This document shows, in pieces, positions 28,587 to 37,922 of a stretch of 64,000 bases of DNA. A model generated the notes under the pieces. That model did no database searches and was not told the DNA's origin. It saw only the letters and a program-made list of their open reading frames with translations. Origin of the DNA: Ruegeria faecimaris (GTDB taxonomy: Bacteria > Pseudomonadota > Alphaproteobacteria > Rhodobacterales > Rhodobacteraceae); assembly GCF_900182615.1 (NCBI RefSeq), contig NZ_FXTE01000001.1, positions 1,197,136 through 1,261,135 of the forward strand, given 5' to 3'. Made by a program: the position numbers and the translations under genes. The stretch's first letter is position 1; each line of letters starts with the position of its first letter.

Positions 28587-29474
28587 ATGGAAGTTCTTCT
28601 TCAACAAATGATCAACGCGCTTAGCCTTGGGGGAATTTATGCGATGCTGGCCCTGGGGCTGGCGATTGTGTTCTCTATTGTGCGGTTGATCAATTTCGCG
28701 CATGGCGAAATCATGACTTTTGGGGGCTATGGCATCTTTCTGGCCATGAGCTTTGGCCTGCCGCCGATCGCCGCTCTTGTTGTCGGGCTTGGCGCTTCTG
28801 TGTTCATGGCCATGGCAATGGAGCGTACAGCGTTTCGCGCCATGCGCGGCGCGGATGTCGTTGCACTTTTGATCACATCTTTCGCGGTGTCCGAGATCCT
28901 CAAAGTTCTGTTCCAGAACGGAATTTCCGCCAGACCCGTCCCGATCTCTTTTCCAGCGTCATGGTCTGGCACTTATCATATCGGCCAGACGACATTTGGC
29001 ATTATCCCGACCGTATCAATCATAGTAACATTTTCAGCCCTTGCAGGCCTGACATTCGTGTTGCGGCGCACAACGATTGGCATGGCCATGCGCGCCGCTG
29101 CCGAAGATATCGAGATGCTCAAACTGCTGGGTATCAAGGCCAACCGGGTCGTTGCTGTGGCTTTTGCCCTGTCAGGGCTACTTGCGGGTATTGCCGCTGT
29201 CATCTGGACGGCACAACGCGGGTCAGTGGATCCACTGATGGGATTTTTCCCCGTTCTCAAGGCCTTCATTGCGACCGTACTTGGGGGTTTGGGCAGCTTG
29301 GGCGGCGCTGTCCTTGGTGGGTTCATCGTCGGCGGGCTGGAGGTTCTGCTACAGGCTTTCCTGCCAGACAGTCTGGCCCCATACCGGGATGCAATGGTTC
29401 TGGCCTCAGTCATCTTGTTGTTGCTGTTACGCCCGGATGGCCTCCTTCCAGCGGCGAATGCCAACAGATCGTAA
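28587..29474 (+). CDS. ABC transporter permease (LivH type)
   Basis: The 295-residue inner-membrane permease has about eight hydrophobic segments. LivH hallmarks are LSLGGIYAMLALGLAIVFS, IVRLINFAHGEIMTFGGY, KLLGIKANRVVAVAF and TVLGGLGSLGGAVLGG. It forms the channel with the LivM half of the fused protein. It is the last gene of the operon; no clear terminator hairpin follows. Confidence 0.94.
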   Translation: MEVLLQQMINALSLGGIYAMLALGLAIVFSIVRLINFAHGEIMTFGGYGIFLAMSFGLPPIAALVVGLGASVFMAMAMERTAFRAMRGADVVALLITSFAVSEILKVLFQNGISARPVPISFPASWSGTYHIGQTTFGIIPTVSIIVTFSALAGLTFVLRRTTIGMAMRAAAEDIEMLKLLGIKANRVVAVAFALSGLLAGIAAVIWTAQRGSVDPLMGFFPVLKAFIATVLGGLGSLGGAVLGGFIVGGLEVLLQAFLPDSLAPYRDAMVLASVILLLLLRPDGLLPAANANRS

Positions 29475-29998
29475 GGAGCGGTGTTGGCGCATAGTTCATC
29501 ACTCGCTCGGATTGTTGCCCTCAGAGCGCGATGACAGACAAAGAGTGTGCAAATCGGATTCTGCGGAAATTGAATCTAACTTTCAAATTCAGACATTGGT
29601 GCAGCCGCAGCGGAACTGGGCTACGCCGCACAGCCGTTTTTTGGCCAGATACCGACAAGAATCCGCAATAGATCAGAATTCCTCGATGTTACGGCCAATA
29701 TTGCATGACCCGCTAGCTCGAAAAGATTCTGGGAAGCTGTCGACGGCTCAAAGTTGCGCGTCGTTCCACAAATTCCAGAGCGTCAGTGAGGTAAAGTTAG
29801 TCCTTCACCAGCACTCCAAGGCCTGATGCTTTTCAGCCAGAAAGCTCAGTTCTGCACAGCTTGTCAGATCGAACACATGAGCCTCTGGATTTCGACTGGC
29901 CACGCCCGGTAGGTGCAGATCCAAAGATCGTATCGCTTCAATGCCTCGCCTGTTTCAAGGAACAAGATGGACAAAGACCAATGTTCCAGGGGCCTCTG
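29475..29998. other. Intergenic region with a possible gene relic
   Basis: No intact gene is seen. On the minus strand an open stretch at about 29823-29957 translates to a protein-like sequence (for example AIRSLDLHLPGVASRN, then AHVFDLTSCAELSFLAEKH) bounded by stops and without a start. It could be a fragment of a decayed gene, but I cannot name the family. Confidence 0.4.
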
Positions 29999-31684
29999 TT
30001 ATGAATGTTCTTCTGCAGCCGTGGCTGCCAACGCGCGGTTATAGGCCTTTAGCGCATCAATATGGTAGAGCGTACCGACTGGCGTCTCAGCTCCGTCATT
30101 ACCGCTCACCACCACCGGTATGCAGAGGATTTCGTCTCGGTCGAAGAACGGCATCGCCGCCTCAAGCGTAGCGCTTGCTTGAACAAAAAGACCCTGATCA
30201 ATCAAAACCTGTGCTTCTTCCCGGGTGATTGAACGTGCATCGCCAAGCGGTCGCATCACTGCGCCTGCGCGCAACATCGCCAGAAGATAGGCCTGTGGCC
30301 CCGCGGCCAGATGCACATTGCGCCGTTCCAGTTGGGTCAGGAAGAAGGATCGATCCACGAGGCGCGAAGCCAGCGCCGTGGACATTGAAACCGACACCAT
30401 CACCGCCAGACCGATCTGCCAATCTCCGGTCAGTTCAAAGACAATCATCGTGGTCGAAATCGGGGCACCAAGCACGGCAGCGGCCACCGCGCCCATCCCG
30501 GCAAATGCGTAGAGGGTATGGGTACCCGATACATCGGGCAGCAAACCCGTTGCAATCAACCCGAATGCCAACCCGGTTAACGCACCTATCATCAGCGAGG
30601 GTGAAAACACACCGCCACCCATACGTCCCCCCATCGTGATCGCAACAGCCACAGTTTTGATGATTGCGAACAGGATGGCGGTTGTCAGAACCAAATCTCC
30701 GGCCAGAGCCCGGATCGTGGTTTCGTATCCAACGCCGATGATGTGGGGAAACCAGATCGCGATCAGTCCCAACATTGCGCCTGATACAGCAGGACGCAGC
30801 CATCCGGGCAAGGACAGCCGGCTTTGAATGTGATTGCCAATATCTTCTGCAAAAAAGATCGACCGCATCAGAAGCAAGGCCACCAACCCGCAGATCAACC
30901 CAAGGATCAGAAACGCGGGCAGCTCGACATAGAATTGCAGTGATCCGGGCGTATCCAGAGTGAATTCGGTCACGTCGCCGTATTCCAGCCGGTTAATCAC
31001 CGTCCCGGCGACCGAAGCGATAACGATGGGCGCAAAAGCATGCACCGCGAAATGGCGCAGCACCACCTCAAGCGCGAACAGAGCACCGGCAATGGGTGAG
31101 TTGAAACTGGCCGAAACCGCCGCCGCCACTGCACATCCCAGCAAATCACGCCCGGTAATTCCGTCGGCATGGATACGATTACTGACCCAGGTCGAGATCA
31201 CGCCTGCCATATGCACAACCGGCCCTTCTCGACCCGTAGATCCACCTGTGCTGAGCGTAATCAGCGAGGAGAAAAAAGACGCGATACCCGCCTTGCCTTC
31301 GACCCGACCATCGGTGAGGGCAGCGCCTTCGATTACATCCGCAACCGAACGCACGCGCCCGTCATCGGTATACCGGTGCAGGATGATGCCAACGATAAGA
31401 CCGCCGATGATCGGTGTGATCAGGATCAGGAACCACGGCAGCTTTTCCACATGGCTGTGCAGCAACGAGATATCCCCGGTGTCGTAGACATAGGCCTGCA
31501 ATGCCTGAATTGCCTTACGAAATCCCAATGCCATAAAGCCTGCGGCAATCCCGATCGCCAGCGCGATGAACCAGAACTGGATTTGGCTGGGCCCGCGCCT
31601 GCGCATCACCCGCCACGCGTCCTTCATCGCGGCCAGAGCCTGGTTGAGCTGGTTGCGCAGAACGGTGCGGGTTGACTGGGTCAT
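29999..31684 (-). CDS. ClC-family chloride channel/transporter
   Basis: The 561-residue inner-membrane protein has the ClC helices. Anion-path motifs are GGSTGREGPVVHMAG with gating Glu153, SFNSPIAGALFALEVVLRHF, and MGGGVFSPSLMIGALTG. The position matching the internal proton glutamate of E. coli ClcA (IIEEM) reads LEV, that is valine, as in chloride channels rather than H+/Cl- exchangers; this is an alignment by eye. A soluble C-terminal region (about 455-561, AVMRPLGDARSITREEA) resembles a CBS-type regulatory tail. It stands alone, 81 bp from recN. Confidence 0.92.
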   Translation of the reverse strand: MTQSTRTVLRNQLNQALAAMKDAWRVMRRRGPSQIQFWFIALAIGIAAGFMALGFRKAIQALQAYVYDTGDISLLHSHVEKLPWFLILITPIIGGLIVGIILHRYTDDGRVRSVADVIEGAALTDGRVEGKAGIASFFSSLITLSTGGSTGREGPVVHMAGVISTWVSNRIHADGITGRDLLGCAVAAAVSASFNSPIAGALFALEVVLRHFAVHAFAPIVIASVAGTVINRLEYGDVTEFTLDTPGSLQFYVELPAFLILGLICGLVALLLMRSIFFAEDIGNHIQSRLSLPGWLRPAVSGAMLGLIAIWFPHIIGVGYETTIRALAGDLVLTTAILFAIIKTVAVAITMGGRMGGGVFSPSLMIGALTGLAFGLIATGLLPDVSGTHTLYAFAGMGAVAAAVLGAPISTTMIVFELTGDWQIGLAVMVSVSMSTALASRLVDRSFFLTQLERRNVHLAAGPQAYLLAMLRAGAVMRPLGDARSITREEAQVLIDQGLFVQASATLEAAMPFFDRDEILCIPVVVSGNDGAETPVGTLYHIDALKAYNRALAATAAEEHS

Positions 31685-31765
31685 TTGCCCTCGGGGGATC
31701 AGAATACACCCCTTACTAAGCCACGGAGGGCACGGTTAAAAGCCGGATCGCGCGTCTGTGAGGGC

Positions 31766-33415
31766 CTATGCGTCCAGAAGGGCACGGGCAGCGGCACGCG
31801 CTTCGTCCGTGATCGTGTCACCGGCGACCATCCTGGCAATTTCGTCCACCCGGTCGGCTTGGGCCAATGGAACCACGGTCGACAGGGTTTGCCCGTCGGT
31901 CACATGTTTCTGAACACGCCAATGATAGGCGGCACGGGCGGCGACCTGCGGCGAATGCGTCACAACCAACACCTGCCCCCCCTGCGCGAGCGCAGCCAGA
32001 CGCCTGCCAACAGCATCCGCGGTCGCGCCGCCAACACCCCTGTCGATCTCATCAAAGATCATCGTGCGCGCGCTGTCATCGCCGGTCAGACAGACCTTGA
32101 GCGCCAGCAAGAAGCGGCTCAGTTCACCGCCCGAGGCGATTTTGTTTAACGGTCCAGACGGTGCACCGGGGTTGGTGGCAACGGTGAACGCCACAGCATC
32201 CGCACCTTCGGGGCCGGGATCGGACGGGGTGATCTCGGTCTGGAACACAGCGCGTTCCATTTTCAGCGGTGCAAGCTCGGCCATCACTGCGGTGTCGAGT
32301 TTCGACGCTGCCCGCTGACGCAAGGTGCTGAGCGCCTTGGCAGCTTTGTTGTAGGCGGCCTGTGCGGTTTCAACCGCAACGCGCCTGTCGGCCAGATCAG
32401 CGTCACCAGCATCCAAACGGTTCAGCCGCTCACGCAAGGTGTCCGCGAACCCGCCCAAGTCGTCCGGGGCAACGTCATGCTTTCGGGCCAACGCACGAAT
32501 GGCGAAAAGCCGTTCCTCGACTGCCTCCAGTTCAACCGGATTGAAGTCCAGCGCCTGAAGACTGGCATTAACGCCATCTTGCGCCTCGCCCAATTCGACC
32601 AGTGCACGCCCCAGTGCGACAACAGGCTCTTCCAACTGCCCGCCTGCATTATCGGACACGCCTTCCAGCCAGCGCAGAGCATCAGACATCGCGCCCTCGG
32701 CCCCATCACTGCCAAGCAAGTCATAGGCACGGGCGACGTCATCGCGAATCCGCTCTGCCCCCTGCATCATGCGGCGCCTTGCATCCAGTTCGGCATCCTC
32801 GCCGGGCTGCGGATCAAGCTTATCAAGCTCAGTGACCGCATGGCGCAGAAATTCTTCCTCTGCCCGCATGGCAGCCAAGGCAGATTCGACCTCAGACAAA
32901 AGCTTGCGCGCGCGCGACATCTCGGACCATGCAGAGCGCACAGTGGCCAGTTGCCCCCCTGCCCCGGCAAAATCATCCAGCATCGCGCGGTGGCCACGTG
33001 GGTTCAGCAGGCCGCGATCATCGTGCTGGCCATGCAGTTCCACCAGGGTTTCCGACAAAGCCCGCAACACCTCGCCCGAGCAACGCCGGTCATTGACCCA
33101 TGCGGTTTTCCGGCCCTCGGCTGTGTTCACGCGGCGCAGGATCAGCTCTTCGCCTCCGGGCAATCCGGCTTCGGCCAAAATCGGATGTGCGGGGTGGTTT
33201 TCGTGCAGCTCGAACTCGGCCACAACTTCACCCTGAGCGGCCCCCTGACGCACCAGCTCTGCCCGCCCGCGCCAGCCCAGAACGAACCCAAGCGAATCCA
33301 GTAGGATCGACTTGCCCGCGCCGGTCTCGCCGGTCAACGCGTTCAATCCCGGCTGGAACGTCAGTTCCAACCGGTCGATGATCAGCATATCGCGGATATC
33401 AAGGGCGCGCAGCAT
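31766..33415 (-). CDS. recN: DNA repair protein RecN
   Basis: The 549-residue SMC-like ATPase acts in recombinational repair of double-strand breaks. It has N-terminal MLRALDIRDMLIIDRLEL and Walker A GETGAGKSILLDSLGF, a coiled-coil middle (about 150-360) and a C-terminal signature IASGGELSRFLLALK with Walker B MIFDEIDRGVGG. Length matches the family. No GTTC-N7-GTTC box is seen directly upstream; it lies 35 bp after bamD and may be expressed with it. Confidence 0.96.
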   Translation of the reverse strand: MLRALDIRDMLIIDRLELTFQPGLNALTGETGAGKSILLDSLGFVLGWRGRAELVRQGAAQGEVVAEFELHENHPAHPILAEAGLPGGEELILRRVNTAEGRKTAWVNDRRCSGEVLRALSETLVELHGQHDDRGLLNPRGHRAMLDDFAGAGGQLATVRSAWSEMSRARKLLSEVESALAAMRAEEEFLRHAVTELDKLDPQPGEDAELDARRRMMQGAERIRDDVARAYDLLGSDGAEGAMSDALRWLEGVSDNAGGQLEEPVVALGRALVELGEAQDGVNASLQALDFNPVELEAVEERLFAIRALARKHDVAPDDLGGFADTLRERLNRLDAGDADLADRRVAVETAQAAYNKAAKALSTLRQRAASKLDTAVMAELAPLKMERAVFQTEITPSDPGPEGADAVAFTVATNPGAPSGPLNKIASGGELSRFLLALKVCLTGDDSARTMIFDEIDRGVGGATADAVGRRLAALAQGGQVLVVTHSPQVAARAAYHWRVQKHVTDGQTLSTVVPLAQADRVDEIARMVAGDTITDEARAAARALLDA

Positions 33416-33450
33416 CGGGTCTCAGCGTCCCACGCCTTTAGCCATGGCGA

Positions 33451-34293
33451 TTACAACCACTGACCTTTGACGGTCTGGCGATAAATCGTGCTGAGCCAGT
33501 TGTTGCCGCGGCTTTTGAGTTTCAGCCCGCGAGAGGTCAGCAGCTTATAGCCAGCGTCATACCATTCCGAGGATTGGTAGTTGTAACCCAGAATTGCACC
33601 GGCCGATTGCGCCTCATCCACCAGACCCAGCGAGAGATATGCCTCGATCAGGCGATAGAGCGCTTCGGCGGTGTGCGAAGTTGTCTGAAAATCCTCTACC
33701 ACAACGCGGAACCGGTTGATCGCGGCAGTATAGTGATCCTGACGCAGATAATAACGTCCGATCTCCATTTCTTTGCCAGCCAGATGGTCAAAGGCCAGAT
33801 CGAATTTCAGCACGGCGGAGGTGGCATATTCGCTGTCCGGATAGACCTCGATCACCGTGCGCAATGACTGAAGCGCCTGGAACGTCAGGCCCTGATCGCG
33901 GCCCACCTCGTCAATCTGGTCATAATAGCTGAGTGCCAACAGGTATTGGGCATAGGCCGCATCTTCGTCAGTTGGATAGAAATCTATATAGCGCTGTGCC
34001 GCTGCACGGCTTTCTTCGTAATTCTCATCTGCATGGTACGAAAACGCCTGCATGATCAGCGCGCGCTTTGCCCAGTCAGAGTAAGGGTAAAGACGTTCAA
34101 CCTCTGAGAAGTACCACGCCGCATCGTCGGAACGATTCTCCGACAGCTCAAATTCCCCACGCGTGAAAATCTGTTCGGGGGTGAACCCTTCTAGGTTCTG
34201 ATTGCGGTCAGCGCCCCCGCTGTTGCACGCTGTCAAAACTGCTGTCAGAAGTACCGCCCCTGCGAATCTGACCGCCGCTTTGGTGCCTATCAT
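33451..34293 (-). CDS. bamD: Outer-membrane assembly lipoprotein BamD
   Basis: The 280-residue protein has a lipoprotein signal: hydrophobic VLLTAVLTAC with lipidated Cys23. It is followed by TPR repeats typical of BamD/ComL (EQIFTRGEFELSENRSDDAA, EVERLYPYSDWAKRALIMQA, AAQRYIDFYPTDEDAAYAQY, SLRTVIEVYPDSEYATSAV). BamD is anchored in the outer membrane and hands beta-barrel proteins to BamA. The location between lpxC and recN is standard for this group. Confidence 0.95.
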   Translation of the reverse strand: MIGTKAAVRFAGAVLLTAVLTACNSGGADRNQNLEGFTPEQIFTRGEFELSENRSDDAAWYFSEVERLYPYSDWAKRALIMQAFSYHADENYEESRAAAQRYIDFYPTDEDAAYAQYLLALSYYDQIDEVGRDQGLTFQALQSLRTVIEVYPDSEYATSAVLKFDLAFDHLAGKEMEIGRYYLRQDHYTAAINRFRVVVEDFQTTSHTAEALYRLIEAYLSLGLVDEAQSAGAILGYNYQSSEWYDAGYKLLTSRGLKLKSRGNNWLSTIYRQTVKGQWL

Positions 34294-34419
34294 TCCGCCA
34301 ATCCTTGTCGTCTTGCTTAATGGGAATACCCCGGTTTGGGCCTTGGTCTAGCACATAAAATTCCAGTGCAAAACGCCTTAGTAGGCCCTTTGGCGGATTT
34401 GTCAGCAGAGTGGAACCAA

Positions 34420-35340
34420 TCAGGCGACTTCGGGGATTTCGTCCCAGACCAGACCCTGTCCGGGCAGACGCGCGGCCTGTTCGGGGGTACACAGGATCGG
34501 ACGCACAGCACCGGGTGTTTCAAACAGCTTGCGCAGCAGCGTGTTTGTCATTGCATGACCAGACTTGTCGCCGGTGAAATGACCCAGAATCGGTCCACCC
34601 GCCAAATACAAATCACCCAGAGCATCTAGCATCTTGTGACGCACCGCCTCGTCCGCGTGGCGAAGGCCACCCGGGGTCAGAACTTCGTCGCCCTGAACGA
34701 CCACAGCATTTTCAAGCGTGCCGCCAAGAGCCAAGCCGTTCTCGCGCATCGCTTCGACGTCGGTACGACGGCAGAATGTCCGGCAATCACTAAGCTCGCG
34801 TGCAAAAGAGCCATTGCACATATCCAGCGTCTTAGTCTGTCGACCAATGGCGCTGTCTTCAAAATCGATATGAAAATCGATAATCAAACCGTCCGCAGGC
34901 GCAATCGAAGCACTGGCACCCTCTCGGGTTGCGGTCACAGGTTTAAGAACCTCATAGGCCAGGACCGGGCTTGCCTGACGACGCACGCCTTTCAACATGA
35001 TGCCACGAACGAATTCAATCGAAGACCCGTCCATGATCGGCACCTCGGGGCCATCAATCTCGATCAGCGCATTGTGGACACCGCATCCAGCCAAAGCTGC
35101 CATGATATGCTCGACGGTGGAAACCGTAACGCCCGCTTCATTGACCAGTCGGGTACAAAGCGGGGTACGATCGACCACATCGTAGATTGCAGGGATCAAC
35201 GCATTGCCCAGCTCGATATCCGTCCGTTTGAACCAGATGCCGTGGCCAGCAGCAGCCGGCTTCAGGATCATCGTCGCAGGCTTACCGCTGTGCAGCCCGA
35301 GGCCTGTAAACGTGATCGGAGATTTGAGCGTATGTTGCAA
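34420..35340 (-). CDS. lpxC: UDP-3-O-acyl-GlcNAc deacetylase
   Basis: The 306-residue zinc deacetylase carries out the committed step of lipid A synthesis. Zinc and catalytic motifs are TVSTVEHIMAALAGCGVHNA, RHKMLDALGDL and LGHFTGDKSGHAMTN. The start is TTG at 35340: it gives the usual QHTLKSPITFTG N-terminus and has GAGGT five bases upstream. The in-frame ATG at 35388 would add 16 unusual residues and has no SD. It lies downstream of ftsZ, separated by a terminator, so lpxC needs its own promoter in 35341-35493. Confidence 0.95.
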   Translation of the reverse strand: MQHTLKSPITFTGLGLHSGKPATMILKPAAAGHGIWFKRTDIELGNALIPAIYDVVDRTPLCTRLVNEAGVTVSTVEHIMAALAGCGVHNALIEIDGPEVPIMDGSSIEFVRGIMLKGVRRQASPVLAYEVLKPVTATREGASASIAPADGLIIDFHIDFEDSAIGRQTKTLDMCNGSFARELSDCRTFCRRTDVEAMRENGLALGGTLENAVVVQGDEVLTPGGLRHADEAVRHKMLDALGDLYLAGGPILGHFTGDKSGHAMTNTLLRKLFETPGAVRPILCTPEQAARLPGQGLVWDEIPEVA

Positions 35341-35493
35341 GTGTGACCTCGGTGAGTGGCGTCCGACCTGTGATGGCCGTGTTGGCATTCAACTAAGGAA
35401 GCAGGTCAAAAGGCTCAACTCACTCTTTGCAACCGAATGAAACATGAATGTGACAGGTCGGCAAAACCCTGCTCACATAGGGATAATGCACTG

Positions 35494-35529
35494 TTTTAAA
35501 ATAAGAAAGGGCCGCCAAATGGCAGCCCC
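35494..35529 (-). terminator. Rho-independent terminator of ftsZ
   Basis: On the minus strand, 24 bp after the ftsZ stop, GGGCTGCC pairs with GGCGGCCC (one U-G) around a 4-nt loop (35528-35509) and is followed by TTTCTTATTTT. Confidence 0.8.
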
Positions 35530-35552
35530 TCTTTAGTATATTGTTACCGCGA

Positions 35553-37160
35553 TCAGTTGGCTTGACGGCGAAGGAAGGCCGGTATTTCAATCCGATCCTG
35601 CTCCGGGTCGTCCTCGACATGTGCAGGTGCCGTCGCGTCAGATTGGCGCAATACCGGCTGCTGGCGGGCCGGTTGCTGCGCTGGAGTATCGGCTGCGTGG
35701 CCGGTCATGCGATCAATCAGGCGGTTAAAACCAAACCGCGGGCGGTCGGCATCGCCATGACTATCTGAGACCTCCTGCGGCCGAGGCGCAGGATGACCTC
35801 TTTCAGCCGGAGGTACATTCTGGACGGCTGCCTGCAAGCGCCTCAGAGCTTCGGGTGATGGCGATCCTGCGGGTGCTTGCGGCTGAGGTGCGACAAAGCT
35901 TTCTGGGGCGTATTCGACCGGCTCGGGAGTCGGCTCGAATTCGGCCACGCGCGGCTGATAGGCCGGGGGTGGCAGGCCGTCATCATCCTGTTCTGCGCGC
36001 GGTTGGAACTGCGGTTCCATCGGCTCTTCAGTTGCCTCAAACAGCGAAGGTTCACGCGTTGGTTCGGGCTGAGGTTCAGGTTCGGCGCTTGCCGCCACTG
36101 ACATTTCTTCCAGGGCCGCTTCCTCTGCAGAAACCGAACGGGTCAGCGGTGCCGACATCGAACGACGCGCGACAGGCACATCATCCTGCTTTTCGCTGGC
36201 GTCGATACCTGTTGCCACAACCGAAACGCGCATGCCGCCTTCCATTGCGGTATCCAGCGTGGAGCCGACGATGATATTCGCCTCTGGGTCCACTTCCTCA
36301 CGGATACGGTTTGCGGCTTCGTCCAGTTCGAACAGGGTCAGGTCGTGGCTGCCGGTGATGTTGATCAGAACGCCCTTGGCGCCCTTGAGGCTGATTTCGT
36401 CCAACAGCGGGTTGGCGATGGCCTTCTCGGCGGCCTGTACGGCGCGATCTTCGCCGGTGGCTTCGCCCGTGCCCATCATCGCCTTGCCCATCTCGTCCAT
36501 AACGGCGCGAACATCCGCGAAGTCGAGGTTGATCAGGCCCGGACGCACCATCAGGTCGGTCACGCCTTTGACACCCTGATACAGAACGTCATCCGCCATC
36601 GAAAACGCCTCGGTAAACGTGGTCTTTTCGTTGGCCAGACGGAACAGGTTCTGGTTTGGAATGATGATCAGCGTGTCGACTACGCGCTGCAAGGCTTCAA
36701 CACCGTCTTCGGCCTGACGCATCCGCTTGGCGCCTTCGAACTGGAAAGGCTTGGTCACAACACCGACGGTCAAAACACCCAATTCACGCGCTGCCTGCGC
36801 GATGATCGGTGCGGCACCCGTGCCGGTGCCACCGCCCATACCGGCCGTGATGAAGCACATATGCGCGCCTGCCAGATGGTCTACAATCTGCTCGATGCTT
36901 TCTTCGGCTGCTGCCGCACCCACTGTCGGACGCGCGCCCGCACCCAGACCTTCGGTGACTTTCACGCCTAGTTGAACTCGTGACGAAGACTGGCTTTGCT
37001 GCAGCGCCTGGGCATCGGTGTTGGCAACGACAAAATCGACACCGTCCAACTGTTTTTCAATCATGTTGTTGACGGCGTTACCGCCCGCTCCGCCAACGCC
37101 AAAAACTGTAATCCGAGGCTTCAGCTCGTCGTGCCCGGGCATCGAAAGATTCAATGTCAT
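35553..37160 (-). CDS. ftsZ: Cell division protein FtsZ
   Basis: The 535-residue tubulin homologue polymerises into the Z ring. It shows GTP-binding [13 protein letters not shown] and the tubulin signature GGGTGTGA (109-116), T7-loop region [13 protein letters not shown] and a well conserved core to about residue 320. A long Pro/Glu/Gln-rich linker (about 330-520, against roughly 50 residues in E. coli) leads to the conserved tail EIPAFLRRQ that binds FtsA and other partners. Long linkers are normal in alphaproteobacteria. It has its own 348-bp upstream region. Confidence 0.98.
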   Translation of the reverse strand: MTLNLSMPGHDELKPRITVFGVGGAGGNAVNNMIEKQLDGVDFVVANTDAQALQQSQSSSRVQLGVKVTEGLGAGARPTVGAAAAEESIEQIVDHLAGAHMCFITAGMGGGTGTGAAPIIAQAARELGVLTVGVVTKPFQFEGAKRMRQAEDGVEALQRVVDTLIIIPNQNLFRLANEKTTFTEAFSMADDVLYQGVKGVTDLMVRPGLINLDFADVRAVMDEMGKAMMGTGEATGEDRAVQAAEKAIANPLLDEISLKGAKGVLINITGSHDLTLFELDEAANRIREEVDPEANIIVGSTLDTAMEGGMRVSVVATGIDASEKQDDVPVARRSMSAPLTRSVSAEEAALEEMSVAASAEPEPQPEPTREPSLFEATEEPMEPQFQPRAEQDDDGLPPPAYQPRVAEFEPTPEPVEYAPESFVAPQPQAPAGSPSPEALRRLQAAVQNVPPAERGHPAPRPQEVSDSHGDADRPRFGFNRLIDRMTGHAADTPAQQPARQQPVLRQSDATAPAHVEDDPEQDRIEIPAFLRRQAN

Positions 37161-37508
37161 GCTTCTGTCCGCCTGTTTATATAACCCGCCAACGCGGTGT
37201 TTTTCTTACCTATCCACTAACAATCCTACCGATCCAAACGGCAAACGTCACGCCAAAAATCGCGAAAATCCACAAAATATGGAGGAAATAAGGCACCTGG
37301 AAACAGTATTTGGCAGAGATTGCCAGATGTTGCGGAATTATCTCAAAGCACCACAAAACATGCGACGCTCGCGCCAATGTTGACGGGCGCGTCACTTGCA
37401 ATTCATTCACATTCTGTCTGCGGAAAACTGCTCAAGCCCTCTCGCAAGGCCTCTGACGGGCCCTGTGGATATCTTGCGGGATTTTGACAGCCCCTGCAAG
37501 ATATTTCT
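37161..37508. other. Upstream region of ftsZ
   Basis: No supportable gene is seen in these 348 bases. Their length and position directly before ftsZ suggest a promoter region. I could not pick a convincing -35/-10 pair, and no TTAA-N7-TTAA (CtrA) site was noticed. Confidence 0.5.
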
Positions 37509-37922
37509 TTAGCTAATTGGGGCACTTGGGCAGTTAAGACCTTTCTCAGAAATGTCCCTGACCTCTTGAATTTCTGTCCTGGAGAAACCGACCATTCGCA
37601 CCATCAACTGGTCTTCATACAAAAACGGCCACCAGCAAACTGGCAGACCATCCTCGTCATCGTCGTACAGAAAGCAAATCTGCCCATTAGGAGTTGTAAT
37701 TTTCCCGTACACACAACCCTTGCCCTCCATACGCCAGACCGAGAGAGTCGGGCTCAGGAACTCTTCGGTGCCGACCAGCATACCGCTGTTATAGACGTGA
37801 AACTTTACGGTCTTTCCTTGAACGGCCCCCAGGAAGGCTTCGGGTGTGATACGGGTCTGAGCCTCTATCGCTGACGGCACAGCTATGACTAGCGCCGCGA
37901 TCGCGGCCTTACCAGTTGTCAC
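37509..37922 (-). CDS. Small secreted hypothetical protein
   Basis: The 137-residue protein has a short signal peptide (AAIAALVIAVPSAIEAQ). The mature part shows GKTVKFHVYNSG, then WRMEGKGCVYG and ICFLYDDDEDGLPVCWWPF, with four cysteines likely to pair in the periplasm. I recall similar unnamed secreted proteins in Rhodobacteraceae but no named family. It begins 14 bp inside the 3' end of ftsA, so it is probably translated from the ftsA transcript. It interrupts the usual ftsA-ftsZ adjacency. Confidence 0.75.
   Translation of the reverse strand: MTTGKAAIAALVIAVPSAIEAQTRITPEAFLGAVQGKTVKFHVYNSGMLVGTEEFLSPTLSVWRMEGKGCVYGKITTPNGQICFLYDDDEDGLPVCWWPFLYEDQLMVRMVGFSRTEIQEVRDISEKGLNCPSAPIS

Noticed and set aside
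37210..37410. 66-codon hydrophobic frame before ftsZ
   Set aside because: It has no SD and no family character. The hydrophobic stretch probably reflects T-rich regulatory DNA.
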